From the NCBI GenBank assembly GCA_015179045.1, contig WHUZ01000008.1, positions 868,001 to 932,000 on the forward strand: 64,000 bases of DNA. Direction: 5' to 3'. Made by a program: the position numbers and the translations under genes. The DNA comes from Kalaharituber pfeilii. Its lineage: Eukaryota; Ascomycota; Pezizomycetes; Pezizales; Pezizaceae. This document shows positions 37,076-49,368 of this stretch, in pieces. Numbering within the stretch: position 1 is the stretch's first letter; each line of letters starts with the position of its first letter. The notes beneath the pieces were generated by a model, which did no database searches, was not told the origin of the DNA, and worked only from the letters and a program-made list of their open reading frames with translations.

Positions 37076-37702
37076 CTACTTTCCTCCAAACCCAAACCAG
37101 CTTCCAATTCCACCCTTAGCCTGAGCGGCCTCCTGCTCAATCTTCTTATCCACCTCGTTAATCTTATTCAAAACGGGCTGTTTGATTTCTTCGCTCTTCC
37201 TCTCGAGCTTTTGCGAAGCCTCGTTGATGCGATTCTTGCCTAAGCGCTGGGTGTGAGTTATGAACATTCTCGAATATTTATGGACGGGAAAATGGATAGG
37301 GTGTCCAAGCTTGCTAAGGTACTACCTTCTTGCACGGTTTTATCAACAGAGGACCCAATTTTCGCCAGTGACTCTTCAGCAGAAAGATTGCCTTGCTTGC
37401 CTGTGCCTGGTTGCTCGTGTTCCAGTTTTGTAGATGCACGCGCAGCATCCTCTGTATCCGTAAAGTTCATTAGCTTCCTGAATGCAACCACGGTAAAGGT
37501 GTAGAGTTTGTAAAGGGGAATAATAAATAGATTTACGTTCAACGCTCTTCCTGGCAGTCCTCGAGCTATAGAGGTAGTATCCTCCTCCACTAAGGGCGAC
37601 CGCTGCTAACAGTTGAAGCACTCGGTTCTTTGGTGGGCCTGCAGCCCGTGGGGGAGGGACGTTGCCTTTCGAGGAGGGGGAAGGATTTGGTGAGGTCGAC
37701 AT
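37076..37702 (-). CDS. Small membrane-anchored helical protein (calcofluor-white-hypersensitive-like)
   Basis: Three exons, 37702-37537, 37451-37326 and 37239-37076, with introns of 85 and 86 nt (CTAAT and TAAC branch sites), give about 151 aa. A Ser/Pro/Lys N-terminus precedes a hydrophobic segment, LQLLAAVALSGGGYYLY (about residues 29-45). A long charged amphipathic helix follows, including NRINEASQKLERKSEEIKQ and VLNKINEVDKKIEQEAAQAK, and the protein ends GGIGSWFGFGGK. This layout and the GISSWFG-like end match a small family annotated in Aspergillus as calcofluor white hypersensitive protein. The biochemical role is not known to me; an organelle membrane anchor, possibly mitochondrial, is inference. 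The exon 2 acceptor at 37452 is the only nearby one that keeps the frame. Confidence 0.75.
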
Positions 37703-39376
37703 TGCAATTGGTTGGCTAGGTATTACGATGAAATCGAGTATCAGAAGTGAGGTGTATGGGGCTACAATCAGTAATAGAGTGGTGAGGGGTGTTAAGATGA
37801 GGGTGGAGTCAGTGTGTGGTGTACTGAGTGCAGGAAGACGATCACTAGAAGCTTTTCCGGGTGGGCGGCCTGAGGCGTGGGGCCGCTAACTGCCCGCTTA
37901 AGTATTGCCTACAATTTTCGGGGTTTGCAAGGTTCCCGCAAGCAAAGCAGTAGAGCAGGGCGGTTTGCCAGTGGAACCGTTCCAAGGAAGCACATCCATA
38001 TTCGAAACATGTTTGTTCCGATGTTTGGGAGGGGGGGGAATACAAGATACCTGCTGTTGCTGCTGCTGTTGCTGCTGCCGCTGTGCTATAGATAGGGAAG
38101 CCCGTAGATAGCATATCATACATACAGTCGACGCATTCGCGCTCGTGGACGTCGACGGGTCGGGCGACTGATGAACGCTGTATGACGTCGTTGCGGCGCC
38201 CTTGCTTGGTGCCACACCATACACAGGGGTAGGCGCAGCTTGCAGCACACGACGTCCCCGCAGGTACAGAACGCCTGCTGCGCGCCAAGGCGCTGGGCCG
38301 CGGGGACCACGCGTGTGCCGGCGTAGCGAGAAGCGGGAGCTCGCGGAAGCTCGCGGAAGCCAGCGATTGAACGGGATGGCCAAGGACCAGAGGCACACGC
38401 TGCCGGCAATTGCCAGGCAATCGCCCGGAAATCAGGCCTAGATAATCTCGCCTGCTTGCTGTTCGGACGCTGCGGCAGACGCCTCCATACAGACTCTCTG
38501 CCTACCTCTTCTCGACGACCGCTCTCCCCAGCAGCTCCAGCTGCTTCAGCTCTCGGCCAAGCCCTCGTAGCCAGCCACCTGACGTTTACGGCAGACCACA
38601 ATCATCTGTAGCTAGTGGCCGACCCATTCTTCCCTCCTCTTCCCGCCCGCTACCGACTCCTTGTAGTCTCTCCAGCATAGCTTTCCTCCTGCGCCGTGAA
38701 CGACATTGTCGATGAAAGCTGGCGGCGCGGAAAGCGAGGTAAGTATGTTCATGTAGGTACATGCACGATACAGTCCACTATGTAAGTATATATCATGTTA
38801 TTGGTGCATATGTTGTTGAAGAAGTAAGTTGCAGCAGCAGCATCATCATCGAACAGCAAGCGACTCTGTGCCTTGCATGTTTTTCTTGTCTCACTTAACT
38901 TTCTTAATTTTTTTTCCTTTTTGTATGCATCTGGGTAAAAAGTGTTCAGATTTAATCTAGTCCAGCACCAACCAGATGTTATGCTTCCTCCTGATGTTAT
39001 GTTGGCTTCCAAAAGAGCAAAGTCTGAAAGAAAAGCAGGATATCCCCTTGCGAAAAAAATATACCTCCTTTTTGTGTTGTGTGTTGTTAATCGTTCGCGA
39101 TGGGATGTCTAAAACCAGCTAACAACTTTGTTCCCGCGGTCCAGGATTCGAGTTGAAGCCATCAGCAAAGGAAACAACATTAACAGCGCCCCATTCCGAC
39201 ATAGCCTTGATTGAGAATTCCAGTTGCAAAAGTCTGGGGCGCACGGGGTGCGGGAGTGAATCACAATATATTCAATCCCGCTCAGAAGGGCCCGGATAAC
39301 TGGGTGATCCCGTCAACCATACAATCAGGTGACGCTTGCTCTACAGAGGGAGCGGACATAGGGGAAATACGGCACA
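37703..39376. other. Divergent intergenic region
   Basis: Contains a CTG/TTG run at 38051-38083 and a GC-rich section at 38.1-38.7 kb. The minus strand of the run would read as poly-Gln, but the frame has no domain or splice support. It serves as the promoter region for genes on both sides. Confidence 0.5.
38051..38083. repeat. Imperfect (CTG)11 repeat
   Basis: Eleven triplets, mostly CTG with TTG and CCG variants, in non-coding sequence. Confidence 0.85.
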
Positions 39377-41446
39377 ATGGTATCGATCATATCCTCCATA
39401 CGCAAGTCGTTCAGCGGCGGTGAACGCCCTGGAAACTCATCTACAACTGTGGATCATAAGATTTCATTGGTTGATAATACTGCTAGTCCACCTCTCGAAC
39501 GAGTCAGCTCTACAATGAATTCTACAACTCAGATCACACCTGTGACATCAAGGCCTAGCAGTTCCGGGGCGGCGGGGGTGGGGTAATTGGTGATGCCGTG
39601 GGTGAAGGAATTGGTCGCGGACCGCTCAGAAAGGCGATGGCGCGGAGAAAATACTCAAAGTGGTCCGCTGGGGCCATTGACATAGCTGGTGTAGGAAACA
39701 CTGGGATATCAGGCGGCTCTGGTGTGGAAGGAATTACGAGTGAGAATCAGGAAATGCCGGGGGTGGTTGTAAGGAAATCGACATTGAAGAAAGATGGTGC
39801 TAGGCGAGAGGGACCAAGCGCTGAAGACAAGCTACGCAAGATTGCGAATGAGAAGGAGTCGGTTGTGCTGCAGGTCGATGACGAGGATGATCCGCTTCAT
39901 GGTGGGCCGCAAAGGACACGAAATGAATTACCCAAAAGGACGGATACAAGCGTCACAACAGACCAGTTTGGGAGGGTGGCACCAACGTCGCCGCAAGGGC
40001 ACGGTGAACTCGATAGCATAATAGAGAGCACGGCACTTGCAAATAGCGGAAATCCCCGCCCCAAACCCCGGGAAAAAGTGCGGAGGGTGCGGGAGGCTGA
40101 AATAGACGTACTGTATGAAAATCAGCGAGGGTGAGTTATTAGTCTAACTACAAATGGTACCAATTCTGACGTTTGTTGGCTTTAACTAGCTTGTTCTGTT
40201 GCGGTATACCCTTATTCTCTTCAAGGTCGCTGTTGAATTTTGATCCATCGTCGTGGCAGACGAGGGACTTCAAGGATTCGCCTGTGTCCATACTGGACAA
40301 GCAATGCCCTGATCCAAGTTGGGAATGGGTATCTCCTCCTCTCCCCTTTCTATGAAATTCGTGGCTTACAGACTACCTATCTTAGGCATGGAAAACTTGG
40401 TACGTTGATATGACCGCCGATGTCGACGATCAAGGCTGGATGTACTCTTTCTCCTTTAACCCCTACTTCTCATGGCACGGCAACCATGTCTGGTTCCACT
40501 CGTTCGTGCGTCGCCGGCGGTGGCTCCGAAAGCGTGTCAAGGTACGTCCAGGCGGGGAACTGCCCTCACCCAACGGCGACGAGGCACATGGGCTCAACCC
40601 AGACTACTTCACCATACATAGTCAACAGAAACATGGGGGGCCAGGGAGCACAGCTGCCGCTAGCTGGAGAATGTTACGGCAGAGTGCTAGCGTGGGGGGC
40701 GCTGGGTGGGGTGGCAATGCAGATGATAATGAGCACGAGGAGGAAGAGGAGATCACCGACGTACCACAGCTGATGAAAAGGCTGAGGAAATGTACGCTGG
40801 ACCGGGAAAAGATCCGGGCCATCGATCGATTTGTGGAGGAGGGAGGGGTGGAAATAACGTATCTGGTTGAGCGAGTAAGGCCTCTCCATTCCATATTTGG
40901 CCAATGTCCACATGCTTATTTATGTGACGCGCATAGATGCCATCCCTCATGTCCCTGTTAATCTTTCAAGACTCCCGAAGGAAACTTCTTGCCCATCTCA
41001 ACTCTGCGTACTACAAAGCTGAAGAAGCCTTCACGCGAGACTGGTCCACTGCAGATGAAAGTCACGTGTCCACCTCACCAACATTACCCACCCCATACTC
41101 TGCCGAGAGTAAGAGACGCCAAGACGAGCGCCGGCTCGAAGCACTCAAGGAAGCAGTCAAAGTTGCGGATCAGGAAGTCAAGAAATTGGAGTTCTGGAGC
41201 GACATCAAGGAGGTTGTGGTGCAGGGGCATAGCAGTGGCGGGCAAGGAAAGTGGGGAGAGGGGTGGGATGGGGTGGATAAGAGCGGGCCGGAGGTGATGG
41301 GGCCGAGGGTCGATATGGGAGGTCGGAGGGTTACAAAGGGGGAGTTGGGTGAGGAGGGAAAGACGGAAGAGGAGGAACTGCAGCATGTGAAGCCAGGGAA
41401 GTGGGCCGGGGTGAGGAGGGATAAAGGGAAGGGGAGGGCGGAATGA
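39377..41446 (+). CDS. Dysferlin/peroxin-domain protein, Mug65-like
   Basis: The body is clear: an open part reaching 40130, then exons 40190-40328, 40386-40874 and 40937-41446 (introns 59, 57 and 62 nt, all in phase). The core reads YENQRGLFCCGIPLFSS, FDPSSWQ, PDPSWEWAWKTWYVDM, GWMYSFSF, WHGNHVWFHSFVRRRRWLRK. This is the DysF module seen in peroxisomal Pex23/Pex30 proteins and in the fission-yeast Mug65/Spo73 group. A C-terminal helical part follows (MPSLMSLLIFQDSRRKLLAH). The N-terminus is uncertain: a Ser/Thr-rich frame from the ATG at 39377 (MVSIISSIRKSFSGG) ends at a stop near 39586, while the body lies in another frame open from 39559. Either a short intron or a base-count error in the G-run at about 39565-39583 separates them. 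Role: membrane-associated, possibly peroxisomal or ER (family inference). Confidence 0.8.
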
Positions 41447-42315
41447 ATGTGTCTGTCTGTTTGCACGATGCTGAGACATAACGGCTATGGGGTAGCCTTG
41501 CCAACTTACATGGCTATGAGCTATTGCATCTATGTTTGAGGCTCTGGTATTGTGTTGTTCATATTTTTTTTTCTCTTCTTCTGTTTGTATGTCTGTTAAC
41601 CTTTGTTCTGTTTCTTCTGTATTGTTTTATTATGAGGGAAAAGGTATCAGGCAGAATTGTCATTGTTCGCAACGTCATTATGGTCGTCGTCGTTCTCTCT
41701 CGGAGTTTTCACTCTGCCTAATATCTTTATTTTTTGGGGGGCGCACGGGCTGTAACCCCAGTGGGGGTAGCAGCATTTCTGGTCCGTGTTTTACGTTCCC
41801 GCATCTCATCTTATTATCCATCATGTTTCTTTTTTTGCTTTGTGCTTTCTTTTTTCTTTTTTCCTTTTTGGTTTAGGTCCTTGTGTTTCATTTGCATTAT
41901 GACTTGCATGGTATTTTACTTAGTAGTACCCTTTTTATTGTTTTCTTTTTGCTGATATTGCTGTCTTCTATTCGCATTGAGATTTCCGGTAAATGTGGAT
42001 CATATTCTAATCCATCTGAGCCTACTAGTTACTGATATCATCTGTATCTCGGTCTTGTTTTATTCGATGAAAATTCATTAGGATCCAGAGATTGGGGGCT
42101 TGGTGAGAAGTCGATACAATGGCATAGTACGTAAGGTCCCAAGGTTAATGGACATATACAAAGTACTACCTCCAACGGGAGTAGGGGGCGTAATTGAGGG
42201 TCGAGACTACCTAGCCTACCTCAACTGTTCTATTGTCACGAAGTTTTTGCTTCGTGTTGTTTTGCTTCTTTCCCTCCTTCCTTCGAATTTTGACACCTTG
42301 CCTAACAGGTACTTC
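41447..42315. other. 3' flank of the dysferlin-domain gene
   Basis: T-rich sequence (41.55-41.95 kb) with no supportable gene. Confidence 0.55.
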
Positions 42316-42847
42316 CTACTTGAGCGCACCCACCTCATCAGTTGGCGCCTTCATGTTCTTCAATTCTGACCTCAGCCCCTCTATTCTCAAGCCCGTATAG
42401 CTCGCCTGGTCTCTCATTTCATTCTGCTTGGCTTCTATGTGAACTTCGATAGCAAAGTACGATATTTGACAAACGGCGCTAAGCGTATTATGCAATGTAC
42501 CATTGATCAACTAGTCCAGCTGACCCTTCTCAATGGCTCGAGTTGATCCATCCAAGCTTTTTGGAAGGTTACTGTCTACGCTAATCCCTTCAACCTACAT
42601 GCACTTATGGTTTATGATTTACAGTTCTTACAACTCTTACATCAACCAATTTTTTTTTTTTACCAGCTGCGCAGGCTTGGATTACAGATGACCGTAAGTT
42701 TAATGTAACTTCTTTAGGGTTCTCTCCGTCCCGGGAAACATAGGGTATGTAGGTTGACAAAGGAAGCGGAGGATATCTCCTGTTGCCCTGCCGTCCCCGT
42801 TGCATTGCGTGCTGAGTGTCCAGCTGGTAAACTCTCCTGGTGCGCAC
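42316..42847 (-). pseudogene. Possible broken gene with an in-frame TAG
   Basis: On the minus strand a plausible exon ends at about 42631 with a good donor (GAT|GTAAGA). A 46-nt intron-like gap ends in TAG at 42595. A second exon then reads VEGISVDSNLPKSLDG, TRAIEKGQLD, a TAG stop at 42510-42512, and, in the same frame, LINGTLHNTLSAV, FAIEVHIEAKQNEMRDQ, LRIEGLRSELKNMKAP to a final stop at 42316. The sequence on both sides of the TAG looks like one continuous helical protein. A single C-to-T change of CAG would explain it. I do not recognise the family. It may be a pseudogene, a sequence error, or chance. Confidence 0.35.
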
Positions 42848-43385
42848 ACCGTCCGATGAATTATATCCTGTGCCGCTGATGCGTTAAATCGAATCCCGTC
42901 CCTTTGGGCGGTTTACTTGTCAACCAACGTCGGTAAACTGCAGTCTCGAACCAGACTACTACCGCCTTATGACTGGCAGCAACAGAAAAGCGAGAGAGAA
43001 AGAGAAAGGGGTGCTAGGTCTCTGGTTTCACCCGCACCAAAGCTCATCCACTGGGGGCAGCTCCGTAGTCGTTTGTATACTGAGACACATTAAGTACTGG
43101 CAGAGTACTTTATACTTGTATATTACTTATATGTGTTTGAAGCAGGTTAGGTACTTCTATATATGTACCATCAAAGGTTTGCAAGATACGTACATCATAT
43201 ATGGGGCCCGACCGCCTGCCCGCTCAATTGTAGCATATCTAGCTAGAGTAGACAAAGACCTTTTTCTGGTTTTGGTGAAAGAAAACCATACTTTCATTTA
43301 CTTCTCTAGACATGTGGGGGAGAAAATAGCGGGATGGTGTTGTTATAATTACAAGTTTGCGTGTGCGTGTGTGTGTGTATGAGTG
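42848..43385. other. Intergenic
   Basis: No gene seen. A short GT repeat lies at about 43361-43378. Confidence 0.5.
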
Positions 43386-43432
43386 TGGGTGGGTGGTGGG
43401 AGGGGGGAGGGGGGAGGGGGGAGGGGGGAGGA
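43386..43432 (+). repeat. (GGGGGGA)n G-rich minisatellite
   Basis: GGGT and GGTGGG units pass into four AGGGGGG heptamers. The plus strand has more than four G-runs of three or longer, so it is quadruplex-capable. Confidence 0.9.
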
Positions 43433-46400
43433 GCGAATAATGGAATAGATAATACAGCATATGTCAATGGTCGAGTATCACCGAATTGGAAAATAGCAGT
43501 TTCTCAAGTTCAAAATTCTTGGAACCTACCATTGTGTGTGTACTCTGTCGTCTGATGTCTGATAAATTCAGGAATAAAAAGTTAGTACGGTGGTTGAGGA
43601 AGAGCCCTGTACGCAAATGTATATCTAAGTTGGTACTGTACTACGTAACGCCGGTACGTTTAAGTTACAACCGCCGCTCACAGAACATACTTGTATGTAA
43701 GAGGGTTCGAGACTGTGTAACTGCGTAAGATGTACTACACACCTACACACTAATAAACCCAGGGAACGCAACAGCGCCCAACTTGTCTTTCCTCATACAA
43801 CGGCTTAGCTACTGTAAGGGCGAAGACGTCCAGGCAAGAGAAACCGTTCTCTTGAGGATCATCTGAACAGACTGTCTAAGAATTTTATCACATCAGCCAT
43901 CTGATTGAGTAACATTCAGAAAGTATAAGTGCATATCAATCTCGGGAAGTTCAAGTAAAGCACGTGTTAAGCGATGATACGTGTACCTAAGCGCGTATCA
44001 CCTAGCACTTTTAAAATAACCAAATTCACTTCTTACTACTAGTTATCACAGTGTCAGCAAATTTAAGCTTCATTAACGTATCTTCAAATCCTCATCATCG
44101 ATAGCTAGAGTACCTATGGATAGGCCGGTGTCTGCATGCGTCTACCCCTCTCTGGCACCCCTCAACATCAAATCAAACTTTAAGCAAACATAATCAACGC
44201 AATTGAGTCAGGTGAGGGGTGTTAAAGCCCCTCCCTTCCGTCCGTTTCCAATTGTTTATTCCCATCCATAACCACAAACGCAAGCCAAGTCTCCACAAGG
44301 CTTGCAAGCCCAGCACAGAACCAAACCAAATCAGCCAATGCCGTCGTCGCGATGCGTGTTGTACAATATGTACAAGTTTACTCTAAAGCGCTCCAAGTAA
44401 GTGAGGACACATTGGGTTAAGGTTTAGGTAATCATAAAGTACCGTAGTCAAAGTCAGTAACAGCGATTACATTAACCTTCCGACCGAGTGAAGCTACTCA
44501 GGGGACGCAAGACGCTGCCTCGTGCACTAAAGATATGTAGGGTAGAGTGAGCGTTGGTAGCTATTAGTTTATCAGTAGCAATTCCTTGATAACAAAGAAT
44601 GCTATCATAAGCATGCAATGGCGAGCTCAAATGTTCCCGTTCCCAGACCTAATTGGGACGCATTGCTTTGCAATTTTGGAGCTCAAAATGCAGCAACAAA
44701 GAACAAAGGTCAGCAGCCGTTTTCGAAATGGTAGGCGAAGCTTCTCTTTCGAGACGGTGCAATCCTGTATTTAATGTTCGAAAGATACAGATAAATATAC
44801 ATATATTGGATTTGTTTATCGTTGCTCATCTACATCTACAACTTACCTATGAGATTCATTGATTATTCTGACTGTGCTTGCTTGGTAGCGACTTCGATAG
44901 AGTTGCGGATGGTTAAGATTGAAATGTTGCAGAATAACATTGTGATTTAGAGTAAAATACTACTCATATTTTATTGTTGAATCTTGTCTGCCTCAGGTCT
45001 AAAGCAGAGAGCTTCGAGACATCCCTAACCTCCAAGGCGTCGAAGCTTTTGCGCTCTGCGGCTTTTATCTGTCATTATCTCTACTTGCCATTGGCTGTCC
45101 TCTGCAGCACCCTCCACGCACGCGCCAGAGATCTGATCTGGACTCTGCTCATTGGTCCTTTCAACAACGAGCAATCACATCCTGCCATGCCACAGAAAAT
45201 GCACTCCATATGCACTCCACTCTATGCACTCCACTCTATCCCCTCAAAAAGCTATCTAGCCAATCAGACCTCTCCGCTGCCTACCCTTTCTGCACAATTA
45301 ACTCCCGCCAGTGTGATCTGGAGTATCATCCATCTCTTCGTTCATCCACTATTATCAGTTATCTGTCGAGCTCTTTCTCCCTAGGGTACAGCAATTACCA
45401 CCGTGGAGAATGTTCAATTCGATGGGCAATGCCTGCTGCTTGCTGCGTCATAAAATTTTCTCAATTGGCCTATAGAACGTGAGTTGTGTACGTGTTGCGC
45501 AGAGCCGATACCTGTGCGACGATTGGTAGTATTCGACCTAGGGTGTTGTGACATTGCGCCCACCCACAGTCAAGATAGATGGTTATTGGATGTACTGTAG
45601 AGGTCTCTAACACTCGGAATTTGAGCGGAGATATAATAGCCTCATCCTCAGTATAAATATAGTGTCACTGACAAATGCCATATCGCGGTGAACCAGGTGT
45701 ACTTTCGACAGTGAGGTGGAAGGGTGCTGTGAGGGGATGGTGGTGTTCACTGCAGCTATGTCAGTGCACTGCACTATCACACCCTACATCAAGAGCGAGG
45801 TGCTTTCGTCAAGCAGATAGCGAAAGGGACAGTTGTGAGTGGGACGGCAGTATTCCACTACCAGGAATGAGTCCCTGTTCATCAGTCAGCTGTATTAAGC
45901 CTTCTGTCTTTCCATTGGCGACACGACAACTGGGGTTGTCAGAAGGTACTTGATCTAAGCAATTGTGTTAATTTGCGATTGAATTCGACCGAGCGTTGGA
46001 GCTGTTCGCGGATTCAATGTCAAATATATGCGTGAAATAAGTTAGGTATCAGTCAGTTAGTGAAGGGAAGGTACAAAGACCTAGGGCCTTCATTTGCCAT
46101 TACCTCAACATTTATTGCATCCAACAGGCGTCCACATAAGGTAGTATCGTTGCATCAAGTAGTTAGGGTTAAGTTTGTTTTGTGGTAACGTTGGAGCAGG
46201 CAAAAGGAACAAGGGGATGACTGCATAGAGCCCATTGGATGGCGAATACACCTGCAAGCTATTGTTAATTAATGACATGTGAGGCAGGGTATGAGGCTCG
46301 AAGGTCAGATTCTTTAAACATGCTTGTGAATCTTACCTTTTTCCCCCAACCTCAAAACGGTTAATCCTGCCCTGTGAGTTCTGCAGGAAGGCCAAATGGT

Positions 46401-46807
46401 AAGGCAGGGGAGCAGCTTACATGGTTCACTGATATATGGGACCCGTCAACCGTGGTGCGTTAGTCCTCAAAGTGTGTTAGCACCTTTCATTGCATACACG
46501 AAGTGTTATCAGTGTAATAAATAAATATACAAAAATAAAAAAATTAAAATGAGAACAATTTATCAGAACAATTAAAACTTACTTATTTACAGAGCGCGCT
46601 GGGTTAGTGCAACCAAGCCGGCAGACCCCACTTTTTCTTCAGCATTACCAAGGGGTTTATTGAGCAAGACTTTCAAAAGGTATCAAACCATGCGACAACC
46701 TGGTTTAGGTGACAGCTAGTCTCGTGTCCAGGTGCAACGGCCTCAGCGATACTTATTGGAGTCTAGTGGGCAATATAGACTCACGCTGGAACTATGGCAA
46801 TAGAAAC
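43433..46807. other. Gene-free region
   Basis: No coherent gene. A small 14-bp tandem word (ATGCACTCCACTCT) recurs at about 45200-45238. CCAAT-like words at 45.15-45.26 kb have no gene following them. Confidence 0.5.
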
Positions 46808-46815
46808 TGACGTCA
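46808..46815. promoter_or_regulatory. Perfect CRE palindrome TGACGTCA
   Basis: The consensus site for ATF/CREB bZIP proteins, about 2.55 kb upstream of the atfA start codon. An autoregulatory role is possible, but the distance is large for a fungal promoter. Confidence 0.3.
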
Positions 46816-48483
46816 AGGGTCCGTGTTCCACTATCCAATTACTCATGTTCGTTCCCTTGAACTTAACCTTCTCTATCCCTTGCCTTGGGTGTGGAATAGA
46901 GGGCAAGGAGCATTAACTATGTCCGTTTCCCGAGTGGACAGATAAAATTCTGGGAAATGAACTAGTCTCGTGCCCGAGGAATGAACTGTGGTAGTGGGCG
47001 GTGGGAGTCGTAGATTGTGGGTGAGAATAAAAGTAGCTTGCTGTTGGGAGACATCCACTTTAGCTTCTGCACCTTGCGCACCTTGCGCACCTTGCTCATG
47101 GTAGTCATGGTTAGCCCCACAGGGTAAGGGTGGGATGAATTGGGGAAAGTGCCGGTTGCTTCGGGAAAAGGCAGGTGATGTGGTTGGTTGCTTGGGCGAG
47201 TTTGGGTGGGTGTGGGGGGGGGGGGGGGGAGTACGATACCTAAGCAGGGAGCTTAGTTGAGTTAGGGGGATGAGGCCCTTCATGGATCTTTTACTGGGCC
47301 ACGGATTGGAGGAGGGAGAAGGGAGGAGGGAGGGATGGGAGGGCGTGATAGCTGGCAGAGGGGGGGGAGGAGGAGGCAGCAATGAGTGTGTTGGGTTGGG
47401 AAACGGACAGAGCGCGAGGGGGGAGGGCAGGGTAACTGCGGGAAATCGTTGCTACTTTTTTTTTTTTTTTTTTTGCCCTCCCTTTCTTTCCTTTTGTCGT
47501 CATTGTACCATGAGGTTCGTGCCTCTGTTTTGCGTTCGTGTGGCATCCCGATCCAGCGACGCCGCTGGCTGCTGTCTTCTGCTGGTGTGTTCGAAAGTGC
47601 TGCTCCAGCGGCCTGCCTCTGGGCCCTCTGAGCCCGCGGCGCCCGCGGCGCCCGCAGGAGACGCTGTGCTGCTGTACTGCTGCCTGGGCAGCAGCCGGCG
47701 CCAGAGCCCGCCCCAAGCGCACACACACTCACTGCACCACAGCAGTGTCTCCACTGCCCGTCGCACAGCCGAGCAAGAGAAGGGAAAAAGAAAATAAGGC
47801 ATCAAACGTCCATGTTGACGGCTGTTTCGTTGCCCCTTGCCCTCTCTGCTAGACAGAGCGCCGACGTGAACTTCGACAGCCAGAGAGCGCCGGCGCCAGC
47901 CTAGCCCTAGCTGCGGCCGCTGTTCCCCAATTTTTGCGGAGAAAAGGCTGGCCGGACACGAAACAAGTCGTGTCAGTGGCCCATCCTAATCCCAGGACCT
48001 GCGCACCCGCACCCGAGGACGCTACGTCACCTTCGTCACTGCATCCTCCGCCTCTTCTCCCTCTCGCACCCTCACTCCCCTCCGCAGCGCAGCCAGCCAA
48101 CCCCCCTATTTCGATCCTATCGAAGGCGTCCACTATTACATACCCACTGCCTACCAAGCATTTTACGCTCTGCCATCCTCTCTCTCCTGGCCCCACCGCA
48201 CGCGAGAAACTGCACTGTGCGGTCGCTTTATATAGTCCCCGCTTGATCTAGAGCACACGCAACCAGCGCCCGTTTATCGTCGGTAGTGTAATTTTTCTTC
48301 TGATCTTGGGAGGTAAGCTCGCTTTCTGTTTGTGCGTAAAGAGCGAAAGCCAACAAAACAGAAAAAGCCCTCCCCCACCCTCTACCCACCCCTTTCGCAA
48401 ACACACTTTGAGCCTTTTCTCTGCTATTGTCACCCGTGATTCCTGTTGAAAGAGGTGCTGATCTGGGATGGTGAGAAGGCGCC

Positions 48484-48553
48484 AAAAAAAATAAAATAAG
48501 ATAAAATAAGATAAAATAAGATAAAAAAAAATTAAAAAAAAAAAAAAAAAAAA
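48484..48553. repeat. (ATAAAATAAG)n and poly-A
   Basis: Three ATAAAATAAG decamers followed by A-rich sequence ending in a run of 20 A. Confidence 0.9.
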
Positions 48554-49198
48554 GGCCTTGGTAATCAACCATTTCCTCTTTTCGTCGTCAGCCCGTGCAT
48601 GTAAACTTTACTTCCCAATCTTTCTCTTTCACTTCCTTTGCCACCAGGAAGATCGAAGGTTTTGTCAAGAAATTCGCATCTTAGACCGAACTATCTAGCA
48701 AATGAGAGGGATGGAACCCAATTGCTAATCAAGATTTGGCAATAAAAAAGGGAAAAAAAAAAAAAAAAAAAAAAAAGAAAGAAAGAAAAAAGATAGGTGC
48801 TACGAGCTCAGCCATATTACTTGAAAATATTTCTCGCCTTCGCAACTGCTTCCGTCGTGCTTTGCCTCCCTTATTGCATTTGATTTTGGGCTGGATACAG
48901 AAAAGAGTACCTTTATTATCTTCGCAGCATCGATTCGAGCCGTGTCGTCAGAGAATTGGCTCCTTCTCACATACTCAGGTGAGGTTAAGGTCTGTGTGTG
49001 GCCCGAAAGTTGACTCGGAGGCGAGTGAGAGTAACTAGAGCCACCACCATATTATATTTGGCGGCTGTCGCTTTTTTGACCATCACGACATCATCGAGCA
49101 TTTTACCCCCTTCCAAAATCTACCCAGAACAACCCCACACCCCCAACCGAGCCTGCCTACCCTATCCGTTACCAACGAAATTTCCGTCATCTATTAAC

Positions 49199-49291
49199 AA
49201 TCATCATCATCAATATCATCACCACCACCACTACCACCACCACTACCACCACCACCACCATCACAACCACGCATCACAGATATCATCGTAT
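49199..49291. repeat. CAT/CAC triplet repeat
   Basis: Irregular CAT and CAC triplets in the presumed 5' UTR of atfA, ending about 80 bp before the ATG. Confidence 0.9.
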
Positions 49292-49368
49292 CATCATCAT
49301 TAACCCGTCATACCTGGTCTTCTCCTTTTTTTTTTTTTTCTCGGCCTGCTTCATAATATCAAGCAACT

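Larger units (their letters stand above)
46816..49368. other. Upstream region of the atfA gene
   Basis: GC-rich and homopolymer-rich: G14 at about 47217-47230, T18 at about 47457-47474, an A23 run at about 48752. Long minus-strand Pro-rich frames at 46.9-47.8 kb are shadows of this composition. A pyrimidine-rich leader precedes the ATG, suggesting a long 5' UTR. Confidence 0.5.

Noticed and set aside
37845..38601. Minus-strand frames with a poly-Gln run
   Set aside because: The Gln run is only the CTG repeat read in reverse. Overlapping frames in all phases and no splice or domain support.
39120..39165. tRNA-like B-box word (TCGAATCC on the minus strand)
   Set aside because: No matching A box or cloverleaf pairing could be drawn around it.
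42880..42910. B-box-like word TCGAATCCCG
   Set aside because: No A box at the right distance upstream and no acceptor-stem pairing.
46155..46180. TTAGGG word suggesting telomeric sequence
   Set aside because: A single GTTAGGGTTAAG occurrence, not a repeat array.
46873..47805. Long Pro/Ala/Arg-rich minus-strand frames
   Set aside because: Several phases are open at once, as expected from GC- and G-run-rich DNA. There are no domains, and the block is upstream of atfA.
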